A stretch of DNA of 64,000 bases, taken from Sphingomonas sp. A2-49 (GTDB taxonomy: Bacteria; Pseudomonadota; Alphaproteobacteria; Sphingomonadales; Sphingomonadaceae). Below, one piece after another: positions 62,332-64,000 of the stretch (its first letter is position 1; the number at the start of each line of letters is the position of its first letter). A model generated the notes under the pieces. It ran no database searches. It was not told the origin of the DNA and saw only the letters and a list, made by a program, of their open reading frames with translations. The translations under genes were made by a program, and so were the position numbers. The stretch lies in the NCBI RefSeq assembly GCF_025548555.1, contig NZ_JAJLPA010000012.1:25938-89937 (forward strand). Direction: 5' to 3'.

Positions 62332-63093
62332 ATGAGCGACTCGTCCACCCTGATCGCCCGGCTGCGGCGCATTGCCGTCGGCCGCGACGCCACGCACGCC
62401 GTGCCGCCGCCGGTCGACGCGTGGCTCGCGGCGGGGCTGGGACGGGCGCAACTGCATGATATCTATGCGGTCGACGATGCGGACGGGCCAAGCAGTGCCG
62501 GTTTCGGCATCGCCATGGCGGTGGCGGCGGGGGCACTGCCGCTGCTGTGGCTGCGCACCGAAGCCTGCGAACGCCGCCACGGACGGCTGCACGCCGCCGG
62601 GTTGATCGACCTCGGCCTGTCCGCCGAATCGCTGGTGCTGGGCATCGTCGCGGACGAGGCGGCGCTGTGGCGCGCGGCAGCGGATGCGGCGCGGTGCGCG
62701 GGGCTCGGAACGCTGCTGGTCGAAAGCACCGGCCGCGCGCCGGGGCTGGACCTCACCGCGACACGCCGGCTGATGCTCGCCGCCGAATCGTCGGGCGTCA
62801 CCATCCTGTCGCTGCGGGTAGGGGCCGAACCGACCGCCAGCGCCGCGGCGACGCGCTGGGGAATCGCCGCATTGCCGTCGGTCGCGCTGGAGGCGGGCGC
62901 GCCGGGTCTGCCCGCCTTCGACGTCGAATGCTTGCGCCGGCGGGGAGGCCCCGCGGGGCAACGCTGGCGCGTGGAATGGGATCGTGATGCCAAGAACTTC
63001 CGTGGAACGCCGCTATCTGGCGCTGGTCTTTCCGTGGCTGCCGATCGAGCGGCTGCGCACCACCCGGCCGCACCTGTTCGCCGGACGGGGTGA
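62332..63093 (+). CDS. imuA: SOS mutagenesis protein ImuA
   Basis: 253 residues, a RecA-like fold without a good Walker A, as in ImuA. The region GLGRAQLHDIYAVDDADGP and PLLWLRTEA match family positions. ImuA is needed, with ImuB and DnaE2, for damage-induced mutagenesis. Its last 107 bases overlap the start of imuB in another frame. The LexA box lies immediately upstream. Confidence 0.88.
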   Translation: MSDSSTLIARLRRIAVGRDATHAVPPPVDAWLAAGLGRAQLHDIYAVDDADGPSSAGFGIAMAVAAGALPLLWLRTEACERRHGRLHAAGLIDLGLSAESLVLGIVADEAALWRAAADAARCAGLGTLLVESTGRAPGLDLTATRRLMLAAESSGVTILSLRVGAEPTASAAATRWGIAALPSVALEAGAPGLPAFDVECLRRRGGPAGQRWRVEWDRDAKNFRGTPLSGAGLSVAADRAAAHHPAAPVRRTG

Positions 63094-64000
63094 GACGCCG
63101 GTCGCCTTTACCGAGACGGTCGGCAACGCCGTGCGCCTGGTCGCGACCGACGTCGCCGCGGCACGGCTGGGGCTGGAGCCCGGGCTGACGCTGGCCGATG
63201 CCCGCGCGCGGGTGCCCGAGCTCGAGGTGTTCCCGGCCGATCCCCATGCCGACATGGACTGGCTGGAGCGGCTGGCCGACGGCTGCGCCCGCTATACGCC
63301 GACGGTGGCGCTGATGCCGCCCGACGCGCTGGTGCTCGACATCGCCGGCTGCGCGCATGCGTTCGAGGGCGAGCGCGCGCTCGCCGCGGACGTCGAGGCA
63401 CGGATGGCGCGGCGCGGCATCCGCGCCCGCCACGCCTTCGGCGACACGCCCGAGATCGCGGGCGCGCTCGCCCGCTATGCCGGGGCGCCTGCGCCGGACG
63501 AGGCGCGCGCGGTCAAGCGGCTGCCGGTGGCGGCGCTGGCGCTGGACGCGGATGCGACGACCGCGCTGACCCGCGCCGGGCTGAAGACGGTCGGCGACGT
63601 CATGGCGCGGCCGCTGGCGGGCATCGCCGCGCGCTTCGGCGAAGGCGCGGCGACCGCGGTGCGGCGGCTGGCGGGCGATCACAAGGCGCCGGTCAAGCCG
63701 CGGGTGCGGGAAGCGCCGGTGACGGTCGAGCGCCGCTTCGCCGAACCGATCGCGCGCACCGACTATGCGCTGGAGGTGGTCGAGGACCTGGCCGCGGAGG
63801 CCGCCGCGACGCTCGGCGAGCGCCACCAGGGCGGCCGGCGGTGGGAGGCGCGGCTGTTCCGCGCCGACGGCCACGTCCAGTCGCTGCGCGTCGAGACCGG
63901 GCAGCCGACGCGCGACGTCGCGCTGCTGATGCGGCTGTTCGCCGAGCGGATCGACAGCCTCGCCGATCCGCTCGATCCCGGCTTCGGCTACGACATGGTC
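62987..64000 (+). CDS. imuB: Y-family polymerase-like protein ImuB (3' end outside window)
   Basis: 338 residues are visible and the end runs off the window. The Y-family palm starts RRYLALVFPWLPIERL, with no DxD where a catalytic polymerase has it, and the second acidic site is LDIAGCAHAFEGE rather than the active SxDE. Loss of the active site is the ImuB hallmark. It acts as a clamp- and DnaE2-recruiting partner. The start ATG 62987 lies within imuA; a GTG at 63002 is the alternative. Confidence 0.92.
   Translation, partial: MPRTSVERRYLALVFPWLPIERLRTTRPHLFAGRGETPVAFTETVGNAVRLVATDVAAARLGLEPGLTLADARARVPELEVFPADPHADMDWLERLADGCARYTPTVALMPPDALVLDIAGCAHAFEGERALAADVEARMARRGIRARHAFGDTPEIAGALARYAGAPAPDEARAVKRLPVAALALDADATTALTRAGLKTVGDVMARPLAGIAARFGEGAATAVRRLAGDHKAPVKPRVREAPVTVERRFAEPIARTDYALEVVEDLAAEAAATLGERHQGGRRWEARLFRADGHVQSLRVETGQPTRDVALLMRLFAERIDSLADPLDPGFGYDMV

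Overview
The window is a single, gap-free, very GC-rich stretch of bacterial chromosome. Its gene content points to an alphaproteobacterium of the Sphingomonas group: a Sphingomonas/Caulobacter-type TonB receptor next to a ROK regulator, the nucleoid protein GapR, COQ9, an HWE-type histidine kinase, alphaproteobacterial DUF families (DUF2312, DUF1244, DUF1003), and a LexA box of the alphaproteobacterial direct-repeat type (GAAC-N7-GAAC) in front of imuA. I see no phage, insertion sequence, CRISPR array or rRNA. About 60 protein genes and three tRNAs fill the window. Genes are tightly packed, and many neighbours share 1-7 bases between a stop and the next start.

Layout, left to right. 0-5 kb: an exported protein of unknown function cut by the window edge, its TonB receptor and a divergent ROK regulator, probably a carbohydrate uptake locus. 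5-8 kb: an Atm1-type ABC exporter, then an SdpR/SdpI-like repressor and membrane protein pair behind a tandem palindromic operator. 8-13.6 kb: RecQ, a DUF442 protein, an old yellow enzyme, an EamA transporter and COQ9. 13.7-18.5 kb: feoAB, ssb, and a soluble HWE kinase convergent with a lone receiver-domain protein that has an EcfG-like promoter. 18.5-26.5 kb: metX-GNAT-metW divergent from hisC-tyrA, then ftsE-ftsX-ydcF-plsC. 26.6-29.5 kb: tRNA-Leu and the chained operon yebC - small membrane protein - ruvC - ruvA, with no ruvB. 29.5-34.8 kb: a HerA-like ATPase divergent from DUF1003, gapR, DUF1244 and pyk.

34.9-39 kb: a surface-glycan set (GT2, methyltransferase, GtrA, polytopic GT-C-like protein). 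39-43 kb: yggT-DUF167-folD-marC, argB and a queuosine-precursor transporter. 43.4-46.1 kb: nucleoside and amino-acid transporters. 46-51.3 kb: gluQ - twin-TM protein - pduO - egtB - egtD - hbd - a 48-residue protein, all on the minus strand. 51.4-55.3 kb: an HNH protein, an EF-hand lipoprotein and PEP carboxylase, closed by an inverted pair of repeat elements. 55.4-61.7 kb: thioesterase, DedA, oligopeptidase B, DUF808 and aminopeptidase P. 61.7-64 kb: tRNA-Thr, tRNA-Gly and the SOS mutagenesis genes imuA and imuB, the last cut by the window edge.

Most of the window is core metabolism and housekeeping. The points most worth a second look are regulatory and translational: the duplicated operator of the SdpR-like gene, a run of NTGA start/stop overlaps that implies CTG and TTG start codons (ruvC, dedA and a small membrane protein), the EcfG-like promoter with an adjacent palindrome, the GNAT gene wedged between metX and metW, and the placement of egtBD between pduO and hbd. 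Start sites, promoters and operators were read by eye and not computed.
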